Of a stretch of DNA of 64,000 nucleotides, positions 31,758-42,824 are shown one piece after another (position 1 is the stretch's first letter; each line of letters starts with the position of its first letter). The position numbers and the translations under genes are program-made. The notes under the pieces are model-generated. The model made no database searches. It was not told where the DNA came from and worked only from the letters and a program-made list of their open reading frames with translations. Location of the stretch: NCBI GenBank assembly GCA_000697355.1, contig JNEN01001241.1, positions 1 through 64,000 of the forward strand. The letters are read 5' to 3'. This stretch comes from Syncephalastrum monosporum B8922. Its lineage: Eukaryota; Mucoromycota; Mucoromycetes; Mucorales; Syncephalastraceae.

Positions 31758-32282
31758 CTAGTGATGATGCTTGACCTGCTGCAGGATGTAAAGCGTGAGC
31801 GGATACCCGGCAAACAAGAACAAAATGACAGCCACCACGAGCAGAATCGTCATGGTGTTGCACACGCCGCGGCGGGAAGGTCGGCGTTTCTGAGCAAATG
31901 CACCAAAGTCGGCCTTCTTTGCGTCCTGAGGAGAGTCAAAAACGAAAGCCTGCTGTTCCTTGGTGGGGCTGAGTTGATAGTACGACGGGGGTGTCAAGAT
32001 GTAATGCTGGGTCGTGGTACGGCTGATCTTGGACGGCGAAGACAGGACAGAGAAGAGGGTCGAGCGCTGACGGCCGGCGTCTTGGACCTGCATCGAGTGG
32101 ACCCGCGACGATGGACGAGGGAAGAAGTAAGGACCACTGTGCCGCTGGTGATGGGGGTCGTTCTGGTGATGGAGGGACAGACGCGCCGCACATGGGAATT
32201 GTGGCATCGAGAACGTTTTCTTCTTCTTTGCGTCGCTGTTCAGCTGGGCCAGCGGATCGTCATCATACGGGGTCTTGGCCAT
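31758..32282 (-). CDS. Single-pass membrane protein resembling KRE6/SKN1 N-terminus
   Basis: 174 aa, single exon. A Ser/Pro/His-rich cytosolic part (1-~135) is followed by RRGVCNTMTILLVVAVILFL with FAGYPL directly after, then about twelve residues and a stop. The membrane segment with FAGYPL resembles that of fungal KRE6/SKN1 beta-glucan synthesis proteins. Those normally continue into a lumenal GH16-like domain, which is absent here, and no downstream exon is evident. It could be a stub paralogue, a regulator, or an unrelated type II membrane protein. Confidence 0.65.
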   Translation of the reverse strand: MAKTPYDDDPLAQLNSDAKKKKTFSMPQFPCAARLSLHHQNDPHHQRHSGPYFFPRPSSRVHSMQVQDAGRQRSTLFSVLSSPSKISRTTTQHYILTPPSYYQLSPTKEQQAFVFDSPQDAKKADFGAFAQKRRPSRRGVCNTMTILLVVAVILFLFAGYPLTLYILQQVKHHH

Positions 32283-32771
32283 AATTAGAAGTGAGCTCAG
32301 ACCTTGGATGCGCGTGTCGACGTGTACTTCTGTATTTTAGTCTCTCACGCAGAGAGAGTGTGTGTATGTGCGTGTGTGTGTGTGCGTGTATATGCGTGTG
32401 TACACAGGTTGATAGTCGACGTGAGATGTGTCAACTTTTTTTTTCTGGCTTGGTGCGACTTTACTTAAATGTGTCCCGCACACGTTCTGAGGTGGAGTAT
32501 AGGGAAAGAAAATAAAGAGAGGAAGAGATAAGGGACCTATGACCTGTCTGTCCACTTTGAAGCTTGGACTTTCTCTCACTTGCATATCATTTATATCGCT
32601 TTTTTTTTATTTATATTCCTCGAAAATGTTTGGATTCATGCCGAACGATGAAACGTTAAAAAAAGGGGACGGAGCAGCTACAAAAAGAAAAAAGAAAAAA
32701 GAGAACTAGAGAGAATACACAGAGGCAAGGGACTGATTATTGAATCGAGTGTGTTGGGGTTAAAGCATATA
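32283..32771. other. Intergenic with GT microsatellite
   Basis: A (GT)n-rich tract lies at about 32355-32405, upstream of the membrane-protein gene. No gene seen. Confidence 0.5.
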
Positions 32772-33075
32772 TTAATTCCTTCCAAGGCAGAGACCAGAAG
32801 GTAGGAAGGATCCCAAGGCAATATAACTATAGAAAGAGACAGAGATGTGTACCAGTGAACGGGGCACACAAACACAGAATTCATAAGACAGATCACCTCG
32901 TTTTGTTGCGTGGCACAAACACTTTTAGTCTGAAGGCGCCCATTTGTGATGGCCGGTGTAACATGTCTGTGAGCGTGCTGATTCTGCCCAAAAGCAGAAG
33001 ACGGTCCATGGGGGGGAATCGTACGATAGCGGCCCCACCTGGCTTGTCCACCTTGCCATTGGTTACTTGGCTCAT
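32772..33075 (-). CDS. Possible small two-exon protein
   Basis: Exons 33075-32897 and 32826-32772 give 77 aa. It begins MSQVTNGKVDKPGG and contains AIVRFPPMDRLLLLGRISTL and FRLKVFVPRNKT. The splice is supported by frame and GT-AG ends only; unspliced, the frame ends after 60 codons at 32893. No family recognised. It is divergent from the zinc-binding gene with ~215 bp between starts. Confidence 0.4.
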
Positions 33076-33290
33076 TTTTATCTTTTCACTCTTGTAAGCT
33101 GGGCTTGCGTGTTCTACATTTACATTTACACATAGTATAGCTATATAAACCTTTTTTTTCCACTTTTTTTTTTCTGTTCTCTGATTTCTTCGGTCGCTCA
33201 ACCAAACAAAAAAGCGGGCCATGTCGCAAAAAGCGACATAATCTACATCACAGCACATTCTATATATATATATCCATTTACAAAGACATC

Positions 33291-33734
33291 ATGACGATTC
33301 CTGCCAAGCAACGGCACCAGCAAGTGTCAACCCCACCCCCACACACCAAGCATTATCATTCACAAACGAAGGAGGAACATGTCCAGATGAGCCGAAAGAA
33401 AAAGGAAGAACCGCCACCTGCGGCCCTCAGCATGGCGACCTACCCCCCCAAGCCGCACCGGGGCCCTCTCATCCTACACGACGATAAGCATATAGAAAGC
33501 GATGAGGATGACGGGAGTTTCTCGGACGACGAACAGTCGATCGTATGCAGCTGCGGACGGCCACTCGGGAAAGGCTGGCAATGCGGTGCATGCCGACGGG
33601 AGTGTCCTTACTGTGCGAGGGCCCTCTCGAACGATCCAGGCGAGTTTTGCGATCGCTGCTTTTCTATATGCTCCACCCATGGCCCTTTTCCGATCGTTTG
33701 TAACCCACACATGGTCTGTCCCGGGTGCCAATAG
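33291..33734 (+). CDS. Cysteine-rich zinc-binding protein
   Basis: 147 aa, single exon. The N-terminal half is polar and disordered with an acidic DEDDGSFSDDE segment. The C-terminal ~60 residues hold 12 Cys and a His in CxC and CxxC pairs: CSCGRPLGKGWQCGACRREC, CARAL, FCDRCFSIC and VCNPHMVCPGC. This suggests two or three zinc-ribbon or knuckle folds. I do not recognise the named family. A TATATATATAT tract sits 20-30 nt before the ATG, so it may be a transcription start element. Confidence 0.75.
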   Translation: MTIPAKQRHQQVSTPPPHTKHYHSQTKEEHVQMSRKKKEEPPPAALSMATYPPKPHRGPLILHDDKHIESDEDDGSFSDDEQSIVCSCGRPLGKGWQCGACRRECPYCARALSNDPGEFCDRCFSICSTHGPFPIVCNPHMVCPGCQ

Positions 33735-34024
33735 CATCCCGCCTATTTTATTACTATAATATCTCTCTTATTACGTATTATCCGCTTTGTATTCCCTCAA
33801 AGTCATACTCCCCCACTCATACCATCTCCTATGCCTCATTCTCTCTCTCTGTGTGTTTTTTGTACCACTTGCCTTTTCCATATTATCCATTTTTCTATCT
33901 GCTTTTTTTTCCTCTCTCTGTCTTTCTCTTCCCTTTTATCTCTGGCTTCTTTATATCATGAATGTACGATAATAAAATGTTTTGTTATTTTTCTTTATTT
34001 GCTCCATGTTCTGTTATTGATTAT

Positions 34025-35551
34025 TCATATCCGCCCGGATCGTTCTCTTGCGTAAGCCGCATAGCGGAGCTCCTTGGCCGTCAAAGCACGCCGCTTGACA
34101 TAATCATCCGACAGGTCCTGGACATGACCCCGCTCGTCGTCATCTTCCATGGTGCGTTTCGCATTGGTCGTGGTGCGGTCGACGAAGCGTGCGATGGCGT
34201 CTTTGTCGCCCTTGTCGACGAATTCCTGCACGGCATCAATAAGCTCGTTCTCGGGCAGGATGTGGAGGTCGCGGCCCAAGAGCTCGGTGAGCAGGGTCTC
34301 TATATTGGCGTCCTGGCTTGGCACGGTAGCCGAAGCAGGGGCGGGCGTGGCCTGGCGGCGCGAGGAGGTCGACGTGGTCGTCGGTATGCGTTTGCGGAAG
34401 AAGCTGAGGATGTCTTTGGGGTTAGCGACGCGACCGTGGAAGGTGCGGCCAAAGAGAGCGGTGTTGAAGGTCTCAAAGCCGCCGGAGTAGTCGATGCGGA
34501 CGCGGATCAGGGGCAGCATGGTGGGGTTGTCTTCGGCGGCTTGCATGATCAAGTCGTTGACGACCGAGGTCAGGTATCGGGTGCACTGCTTGGTATCAGA
34601 CGGGTGTTGGGCGAGGGCAGGCACCTGGGAGAGGACGATGGTGGTGAACTTGAAGGGGCGGACGGTGGAGAGCGGGATCTTGTTGAGAAAGTAGGACTTG
34701 CGAGTGATCTTGAGGAGGCCCACATGCTTTGGCTCGGCCTCGCCTTCGGAGAGGCTGGTCGCCACTGACGAGCCGGGCTGGATGATGTCGGCCCCGTTGC
34801 AGGCATGTTCGGGGTCGATGCGGCATTCGTGCTCGTGGCCCCACAGGACCAGGTCCAGGAACGCATCCAGGAACTCTTCGGGGATATGCGACGTCGGCGA
34901 GTGCCGCGCGCGGTTCTGGTGGAGCGTGAGCAGGTTGAACGCGTCGTCCCGCCACGCCGGTTCTTCCGGCCGGACAAACGTCACGCGCCCGTCGCGCCAT
35001 GCACGGTGCAGTCGCTCGTCGCGGATGTTGCCCAGCCCATACAACGCCAGCTTCGTCTCGCCTTTGCCGATCAGCACGGGCGAGACCCGCACCCGCTCGA
35101 ATTGCGGGGACCGCCCAAAGTAGTTCAAGAGGCCGGCGCACGACAGGACCTTGACGGGGCTGCAGGACCGGAACCCGGCCGGATCGTCGTGGTTGCCGTG
35201 GATCGAAAAGACTGGGTAGCTAATGTTCATGTTGGGATCGTACACGTTGGCGAGGCGGCCGTCAAAGTTGGCGGCCTGGTCGCTCGCAATATAAAACGCA
35301 CACGGCTTGTCGCCGAGGCAGTACTTGTTGAGGAGTTCAATGACGCGCTGCATGCAGTACGTCGACGGCTGATTGTCGTGGAATAAGTCGCCCCCAAGAA
35401 GGATCAGGTCCACGGCGTGTTCCTGCGCTAGCATAAGCACTTCTTCAAACGATCGGTACGAATCCTCGCCTCGGATTTCATCGCTCTCGAGGTATCCCAC
35501 GTGGCTGTCCGTCGCAACGAGGATCTTGAGCGTGTCACTGTCGTCCGACAT
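34025..35551 (-). CDS. MRE11: MRE11 double-strand-break repair nuclease
   Basis: 508 aa, single exon. Phosphoesterase motifs appear in order: ILVATDSHVGYLE, LILLGGDLFHDNQPS, FSIHGNHDDP, NLLTLHQNRARH and LVLWGHEHECRI, then the capping domain with YSGGFETFNTALFGRTFHGR. All metal-ligand motifs look intact. Fungal MRE11 is usually about 600-750 aa; this one ends soon after a Thr/Ser/Ala linker and a short Lys/Arg segment, without a visible GAR or extended C-terminal DNA-binding region. It forms the MRN/MRX complex with Rad50 and Nbs1/Xrs2. The start at 35551 gives MSDDSDTLKILVATD; the frame is open further upstream but without family similarity. Confidence 0.92.
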   Translation of the reverse strand: MSDDSDTLKILVATDSHVGYLESDEIRGEDSYRSFEEVLMLAQEHAVDLILLGGDLFHDNQPSTYCMQRVIELLNKYCLGDKPCAFYIASDQAANFDGRLANVYDPNMNISYPVFSIHGNHDDPAGFRSCSPVKVLSCAGLLNYFGRSPQFERVRVSPVLIGKGETKLALYGLGNIRDERLHRAWRDGRVTFVRPEEPAWRDDAFNLLTLHQNRARHSPTSHIPEEFLDAFLDLVLWGHEHECRIDPEHACNGADIIQPGSSVATSLSEGEAEPKHVGLLKITRKSYFLNKIPLSTVRPFKFTTIVLSQVPALAQHPSDTKQCTRYLTSVVNDLIMQAAEDNPTMLPLIRVRIDYSGGFETFNTALFGRTFHGRVANPKDILSFFRKRIPTTTSTSSRRQATPAPASATVPSQDANIETLLTELLGRDLHILPENELIDAVQEFVDKGDKDAIARFVDRTTTNAKRTMEDDDERGHVQDLSDDYVKRRALTAKELRYAAYARERSGRI

Positions 35552-35884
35552 ATATGTACAGTGTATAATAAGAAAAGCTTGACTCTTGAAAAATTCATTT
35601 CCTATTGAGGCAAAATATCCGCAGATGGCTTCATTCTCTACTTCTTTAGAATGATATACGGAGGAGGACCAGAGAGGGGGGACGGGCTTGGCCTTCAACC
35701 AAACCTCTCCCTCTCTATGTGTGTATATATGTGCGTGTGTTTTTTGTGTGTGTATGTGTAAGGAAATTATGGTATATACTACTACTCCTGCATCTACGAT
35801 CGACTATACAATAACAAGTGTTTCATGATATTATATATATACTACTACTACCTAGCGTGACTACTTGATACGGTTACAGTGCTA

Positions 35885-38800
35885 TTACTTGTTGCCTAAC
35901 CAGCCTGGACTGGTCCCGAACGTCTTCCAGTCCACCTCACTTGTCGAAGGAGGAGACGACGTGATGTCGAGAAACTGGCTCTTTTTCCGTCGCACCGCAG
36001 CGTATTCCAACGCAGGCGTCTGCATCGACTTGGACCGGCGCACCGACCCGCTACCGTAGCTCGCCCCGCCATGGCCTGTACTGCGCGAGGTCCGCAGCGC
36101 AGGATAGGGGATGGGCCGTGGCTGGCTCTTGGCTTTCTCGGGCAACATCATCTCGGGTATACTCTTGTTGCGACTCGGATTGCGCCGGGAAGAAGGCGCC
36201 GGAGGAGGAGGCGGAAGAAGGGGAGGGGCGTGCATCGACTCGTGCGAGCAAGTGCGGATAAGTTGCTTGCCCGACGGGGGCGGAGGCGATGGCGGAGGCT
36301 GGAGAAACAAGAAGCTCGTGAGCCATGCCAGCGCGCCGCCTTGCTCTTTTCGGGTCGTCGGCGCCGTCGTCGGTTTGGCCCGTTTGCGCCGCTCGCCGCG
36401 TTTCCGCATGACTTCCTCCACCGCGCGCACGTCGCTTTCCTGGACTTTCTTGACGTACTCGACTTGCAGGTCGTTGACTGTCATGCGGAGTTGCCCGATT
36501 TCGTTGAGCATCGCCTGCGTGAGCTGCACCAGCGGCGTGAACGCGCCCGTCTCGTCGTCCTCGACCCACAAGAAGCGCGACGGCAGCGTCTCGACGTCGG
36601 CCAGCACGTTCTCAATAATCGAGTTGCTCATCGTGCTCAGCTCGAGGATGTCAAAGGCGCGTCGTAGGCGTCGGTTGAGCGCGCGAATGTCCGTACTGCG
36701 CAGGCGTTCCAGGGATTGCTTCGCCCGCTTCTGCAATGCAGCGTACCCGCTGTCTTCGTCGTTTTCTTCGTCTGAGCCTTCCTCGCCCGTCTTGGTTGTA
36801 TGCGTCTGGGTCGACGTTGATGCAGAGAGGGTCACCTTGGCTGGGTGCAGGACAGGCGGGCTGTTGGACAGCGTCGTGGCTTCATCTGCATCCTCGGCAT
36901 GTTCATACAGTCGGTTTGCTTCCTTTTCATGCTTCTCCTGATTTTCTTCTTGTCTGTTTTGCTGCTGGTGCTGCTGGTTTTGTTGTTGTTGTTGTTCCTG
37001 CTGCTGTTGCTGCTGTTGCTGCTGCTGCATGTGATAATGAAAATGGTGGTGGATAACGGATGCAGCGGAAGCCGGATTGCTGCAGGTCGGCATCGATGTG
37101 GATGACGTCGGGGAAGGGCCAATCGCAGGTGGTGGTGCCATGCGCTCATCTGCCGTTGTGACGCGTCGTACACGCCGCTTGCCTTGCTTCCGTAGCCGGT
37201 ACCGGGCCTTGGTCATGTTCTCGCTCTGCGGCGCAGAACTGCTAAACATATCACCTTCTTGTCGCATGGAGGCGGACTTACGAGGCTTCTTGCGCATTCC
37301 CACCAACATCCGCTCCTCTTCATCATCATCGTCTGGTTCATCCTCTTCGGGTAGCCCGTTCTGAAGCTCTTCAAGACGGACGTTGAGGACTGCGACTTCG
37401 TTGCGCGACTCGGAAAGTAAGTCGCGGCAGTCGAGAAGCTCCATCTTGAGTTTGTTGTTCGCATACGCCAGTTCCTTGATGAGTGACACCAGCTGGTTGG
37501 GTTCCTGTGGAGTCTGACAGGGATCGTCGGGCACCATGGCATCGGGCGTGTCCAGAGCTGACGGCGACAGGTTCATGGATGCTATCTATGGTGGAAGAGC
37601 ATATTTCCCAATAAGTCAAGAGTGGAAAAAATGGAGAGCACAAGTGGCACCCCAATGTAAACGAGGGGCTGAGAGTTGTGAAAAGCCTTCCTAACCCGGG
37701 TCGCTTGTTTAATGCTATAGGTACCTTGGTCATATCCTTGCGCAACTTTTCATTTGACTCTTTGAGCCAGGCAAGGTCACCGGGTCCTTCGGCCCCCGAA
37801 CTTTGCTGCTGGTCCATCTTGAGCCGTTCGTATGCGCTGCATATGGACTCTGCATTGGGTGAGTCCCTTCATAAACAACCCTGCTTTTTATACATACCGT
37901 ACTTGGCCATGAATTTCTTGTGCTTAGACTCAAGTGTCAACTCGGTTTTGCGCGACACGGCCAGCTCTTGTTTGGCGTCTTCCAGCTATTTTTGAAAAGG
38001 CACGTCTTTTAGCGTCCAGTCTGCAACTGGGGCCGAACCCAATCATAATAATTGCTGTTTGGTCGCTTGCATACTTACTTTGGCGCGTAGATTTTCCTCA
38101 CGAATGTCGGCTTGGCGCACCATGAATTTGAAAATCCTCAATTTGTCGACTTCCATGGTCCGGGCGCGCAGCTCACTCGTAAGGTGCGTACAGCGTGCAT
38201 TCGCCGCCTCCAGATCAGCTGCGGTTTCCTGCAGTACCTGTACATACATGAAGCGAGAATGAGTGGATCAGGAATAAACAAAAAGGAAAGAAAAAAAAAA
38301 AGGAGCAAAACGCCCATCAAGCTTTTCTTGTTCGTATCTTCAGTATACCTACTTTTTGCGTCTTCTGCCATTCCCAAGTGGACCGATTTTTTTCTGTCGC
38401 CAATTCCTCTTGAGCCGTCTGCGCATCGACGAGGCACTGCTCAAGTTCCGCATTTTTTTCTCGGGATTCGTCCAGCTAGAGAGTGATAGTAACAGAGGCC
38501 GTAGTGATGAGTATAAATAAGCCATTTGCAAATTAAAAAAAAATTCAGAGATTCATTCATGCAGGCAGGAGTGATCGTTTTTGTACCTGACGTTCCAAAT
38601 CCTGTTTAATTCGGGTGGATTCCAAGGCATGCACTTCGTGCTTGTGCAAAAGACTTTGGCCAATCTCTGTTACATTTCATAATGCAGCCCATAAAGTGTT
38701 TATAAAAGCGAGGAAAAAGAGGGAAAAGGAAAATGTGACTTTTTGTAAGAAAAGGAATTGGATTTGGAGAGTCAGTGTGGTGCGGGGGAGGTATCTCCTT

Positions 38801-39055
38801 ACCTGCAGCTAGACGAGCGTCGCCCTCCAATTTGCTGATCGTGCTCGCCAGTGCTTCAAAGTGCGGGCAGTCGGGCTGTCTGCAGCATTCACATATCCCC
38901 TCTGCGGGTTGCGGGGACTCGGGTGAGTCGGGCTGGCTGCGCTGCTTCAACCAATCTTGGAGGGATTCCTCAATCGATGAAGGAAAAATGTCTGACATTG
39001 CTGGAACTGGAACGGTCTGGGCTCGTCGGCCTCCGCGCTGTCTCCCCAACGTCAT
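35885..39055 (-). CDS. Long coiled-coil protein, seven exons
   Basis: Exons 39055-38803, 38666-38587, 38475-38353, 38237-38079, 37985-37898, 37849-37725 and 37585-35885 join in frame to 842 aa (823 if the Met at 38998 is used). Residues ~50-330 are heptad-rich coiled coil, including HALESTRIKQDLERQLDESR and LRIFKFMVRQADIREENLRA. A CECCRQPDCPH cluster lies near the N-terminus. The middle has an acidic patch, basic RKQGKRRVRRV and a Gln run; a helical region follows (RRLRRAFDILELSTMSNSII). The C-terminus is Pro/Ser-rich with basic patches. No family recognised; a cytoskeletal or polarity scaffold is a guess. The stop is 333 bp beyond the start of MRE11, both on the minus strand. Confidence 0.7.
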
Positions 39056-42000
39056 GACAGGTCCATGCAATCACCAAAGGGGAAGCGAGTAGAGATCTTC
39101 GGAAAAAATATGCAAGCAAGGGCAAGAGAGAAAGACGAAAGTATAGATACACGCCAACTGTTCTGTCTATCTATGCCCAAGAGAAGAAAGAGGAGAGAGA
39201 GAGAGAGAGAGAGAGCGAGAGACAGAGAAGAGAAGAGAGGTCAAGTGGAACAAAAGAAAAAAAAGTCAGGCGAGGTATGGAAAAGCAAGCAAGCAGAATG
39301 AGTAGTGATGACTACAGTCGTAGCAATGACAGCCGCTGGTGCATAGAAACCACGCCAGGTGCAAGGAAACGAGAGTGGAAAACGCAAAAACGAAAAAGTA
39401 AGCGAGTCAAGCGGTTTTAGGGATTGGAAAGAACAAAAAGGTGTCTCGTGGTCATTGCTGCAAATGACGCGCTTCAAAAAGGGCAACTGGCTGAGTGTGA
39501 CACTTTTTGCATCTCTTTGTGTGTATATGTGCCTCGTTGTGCCACCGTCGCACCTAAATACGTAATAATCTTAAAGTACACCTCTCCTCCCCCCCCCCCC
39601 CCCCCCCCCCCCACCATCCCCGCTCCATCCGTATCCGGGTGACACCATGACGTTGTGGATTCATTTGGCCGCCAGAAGAGAGAACATGAGTGTCCATTAT
39701 GTCGCTACGTGCTGCCCACTCGACGCTCACTTGCCAGGGTATACTGGCACGTGGCATTTCTGAATCTTACAAAAGAACGGCCGAGTCCAGAGGAGTATTT
39801 TGAACTGCTGTTGCATCTTTTGTTTGCGTTCCCCGCACCATCGTGAAACGATGGGGCAATGGTTTCGTTTTTGCAGGTCCTGAAACTCGCAAGACGACAG
39901 CAGCAGGGTCCCGGTGCTGTTGCTGTTGCTGCCGCTGCTGATCCTGCTCTTTCCGACCGGATACGAGAGTCGGCATCGTGCCACACTGACATATGAGACA
40001 GATGAATCTCGGTTGGTCTTTTTTTGGGAATATCGACTTCATGTTTTTTTATGTGTGAACTGCTCTGCTTCATGCTGCACGACCCTGATACAGAATATCG
40101 TTCTCAGTCAGTGCGCCCTTTTCCCAAGCCTTTTTTCCCGTTCATTGTCTACCTGTCCTTATTCATTTTACACACCCTTAGACAATTTCATCTTATCAGT
40201 GATGATATAAGGCGTCTATTTAACTCTGCTCAGTGCTGGGTCGGCAAATGACCATCTAGCAGCTTCGCTCGTGAGTTCTGTATGTCTCTGTCATGGGTTA
40301 TTTGATCCTGCCCACCCCCAAGCTATTGTATCGAATCCAACTGCGAGCCAAACTTTGGTAAACGCACGAACGCGCATACGATGATATACAATGCATATTT
40401 TAGAATCAGGTTTAATTTTACACTGCGTGGATCCATGTGTTCTTCCCGTCACATGACACTCTTTGTGCTCTACTGCCGAATTGTTCGGCCAAAAAGACAA
40501 AGGACATCCCTTTAGCCTTACTTGGGACCTTTGTGCAATCGCACGCGACCGCAAGCGAAAATAATAGAAGCCCCATCCACAGGGGTTGGGTCATCTGGCC
40601 CATACATCAGCATCCTCACGACTACGACTACGACGACACACACTCTCTCGCCCTACATATCATAACATACAACTTCGTAGATAGGCGGCTATTCACGACC
40701 CTAAACCGGCTGGTTGACGAGCCCTCTTCTGCCTGACACCCCGTTCAAGTCAGACCCGCACGCACTCCGAGCAAAAGATGGGTGCTGTCTTTCTTTCATT
40801 CCTTCCTCATATAGTATAGTCATTTTTATCGTTATTGAATGTCGGAGGATTACCATCGACGCTGCTCCTCGTTGCAACCTCACAGTGTCAGCGAGTCCAC
40901 CTTTTGTTTCTCAAAGCAGTCGCATAGGCCTGCAAGCAAATACCATCATAAAAAGGTATACAGGCTCGAAAAGGAGCGATGTCTTTTGATAAGAGATTGA
41001 AGAAACGTGAAACGGCAAGGGTATGTCGGATTCAATAGAGTATTCCGCCCCCCGAACCGACTTGTGGGTGCTTGACAATAAGGACCGTTGACCACACAGA
41101 ACTACTTGGAGGCGGATATGTTGATTTCTGTAAAAATACGCCTATTTGGGACGTCTCTGCTTCCATTATGATCTGCCATACCGGTCACGTCAAAAAGGCA
41201 AGCAACAAGTTAGTTGCTTGCATACGGATCAATATCCGTTTAAGGTCGACGAAAGGCAAAGAATGCGCAAGAGAGCTCTTCCTCTCATCAGAGTAGATGC
41301 GAGACTAGTCTGGGCTGCTAAACAAAAGTGACATACATCCAAAGCTATCCTGTAGTGATCATACAGCCTTTGTATACTATTTGCGGCGTTTAAAATTATA
41401 AACTTCATGCTTCCCCTGCAGGGGTAATACCCAGAAACAGCCATATTTTACTCTCCCGGTTCCTCAGCACTCTAGGTCCTTGTCTGATCTAACTTTTCCT
41501 CTCTATCTGGCGCACCTCCGCCAACCAGAGCGCTTCCACCTCCCACTGACCTTGTTGATTCGCCTATATTGCCCACCTAGCCGAATTATAGCAAAGTTTT
41601 CGCCACCATGTTTTGTACAGCGCCTGTCCAGGGTGAAACGGCGTCGCGCGACACAGAGGCACAGGCTACTACTGATCGTCTGCGCGCAGTGAGAACCTTG
41701 GCTCGCTCGGCTGATGTGAGCAGTGCGGTCTACAAATCGCCGCTCCCCACGACCCCCTCGGCATGAATGGTTTTCCATGCCTTTTTTTTTTTTTTTTGCT
41801 CCTATTATTTCGTATACGCACTCCTTTACCCAAAGTCCCGTCCAACGAGATGATTATTGAGGTCGTCATGCCACACTTTGTGTTGACCTGGATCCATTCA
41901 TCTTGCTTCCTAAGTCAAGCGATCGCTCACTGCTTTGCGAGTAGAAACCGATTTCCCTGACCTGCTGCTCTCTAAGCCTTCCCGCGTTATCATACTGGTC

Positions 42001-42300
42001 GTATGGCCCTTCCAGTCTACGCACTGCCATGGTTAATCACTACCTTCCAAACTGGTTTCCTTCCCGAACAACTCATTGCGGCTCATGGATCCTTGACGCG
42101 TTTGGCGGGATATGGTTCAATCTCGAAATATTTCCAGTCCTGGCCTCATGCTTGGCCAGGAAAAAGCATATCACGCTTATATCATCGCGTGTCGCTCTAG
42201 ATATGACTTTGCCCAAAACTTCTCCGATGCAGCTGTGTATTGACTTCAATGGCTTTTACTCCAGTCCGTGCAATGACAAAGAGTTGCTCCATATGTGGCA
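39056..42300. other. Gene-poor interval with homopolymer tracts
   Basis: Contains a GA tract (39190-39240), a 24-base poly-C run (39589-39612) and T-rich runs (around 41780). No frame with family features was found; candidates near 40437-40736 and 41072-41296 lack support. This is the left part of the repeat-rich block. Confidence 0.5.
39589..39612. repeat. 24-base poly-C run
   Basis: An uninterrupted run of C, very unusual in an AT-rich intergenic setting and prone to length error in sequencing. Confidence 0.9.
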
Positions 42301-42668
42301 AATGTAACGTCGAGTTTCGGTGCAATATTTGCCACTGTCCTCATTGATATCAATTTGAGAGTTCCAAGGCATATCAAAAGAGAAAGCGTCGGCATGATAA
42401 TGAGAGTTATAGCCATAGGAACAGTGACAGGTTTGGGAGCTTTATGAAGGCGGCTCTTGATGAAGTAAACCAAGTATATACTGTAAAGATGAAGGACCTC
42501 TTTCTGGTAATGCGCTTACCCATAGCTCAGATGATAATATGTAACTATGTTCACGCTCAAACAGATCAGTATGTACATCTCCCACCATGTTCTCCTGGAC
42601 TAAATTCAGCCGAGCAGACCTGGTCAGTTGTCAAGAGAAAAGCGAAACGTAATAACTTTCTGGAATAA
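42301..42668 (+). pseudogene. Tc1/IS630-type transposase fragment, copy 1
   Basis: The C-terminal part of a DDE transposase: a degenerate stretch (IDINLRVPRHIKRE) with frame problems, then from 42444 an open frame with MKDLFLVM and YVHLPPCSPGLNSAEQTWSV followed by VKRKAKRN. In intact relatives the segment after LVM carries the catalytic Asp (MDNAPIHT type); here it is replaced, while the Glu of the EQxWS motif remains. The copy is dead. Confidence 0.7.
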
Positions 42669-42824
42669 GAAACCATTGTGGTTAGAATCAGCGCAGCCTG
42701 TTATAGCTTATTGCTTATATGCGTGTAAGCTTCCTCGGCTTTGCTCTTCATTCGGTGTCAAATGTCTTGTGCAATGCTAAATCTTTTGTGCAGTGCCTTA
42801 ATGAAGAAAACTTATAAGTAAATT

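Noticed and set aside
34805..35386. 193-codon plus-strand open frame within MRE11
   Set aside because: Shadow of GC-rich codons; the minus strand encodes all MRE11 motifs across the same bases.
36071..36941. Long plus-strand frames opposite the coiled-coil gene
   Set aside because: Arg/Ser/Cys-biased shadow frames of the minus-strand low-complexity and polyQ coding sequence.
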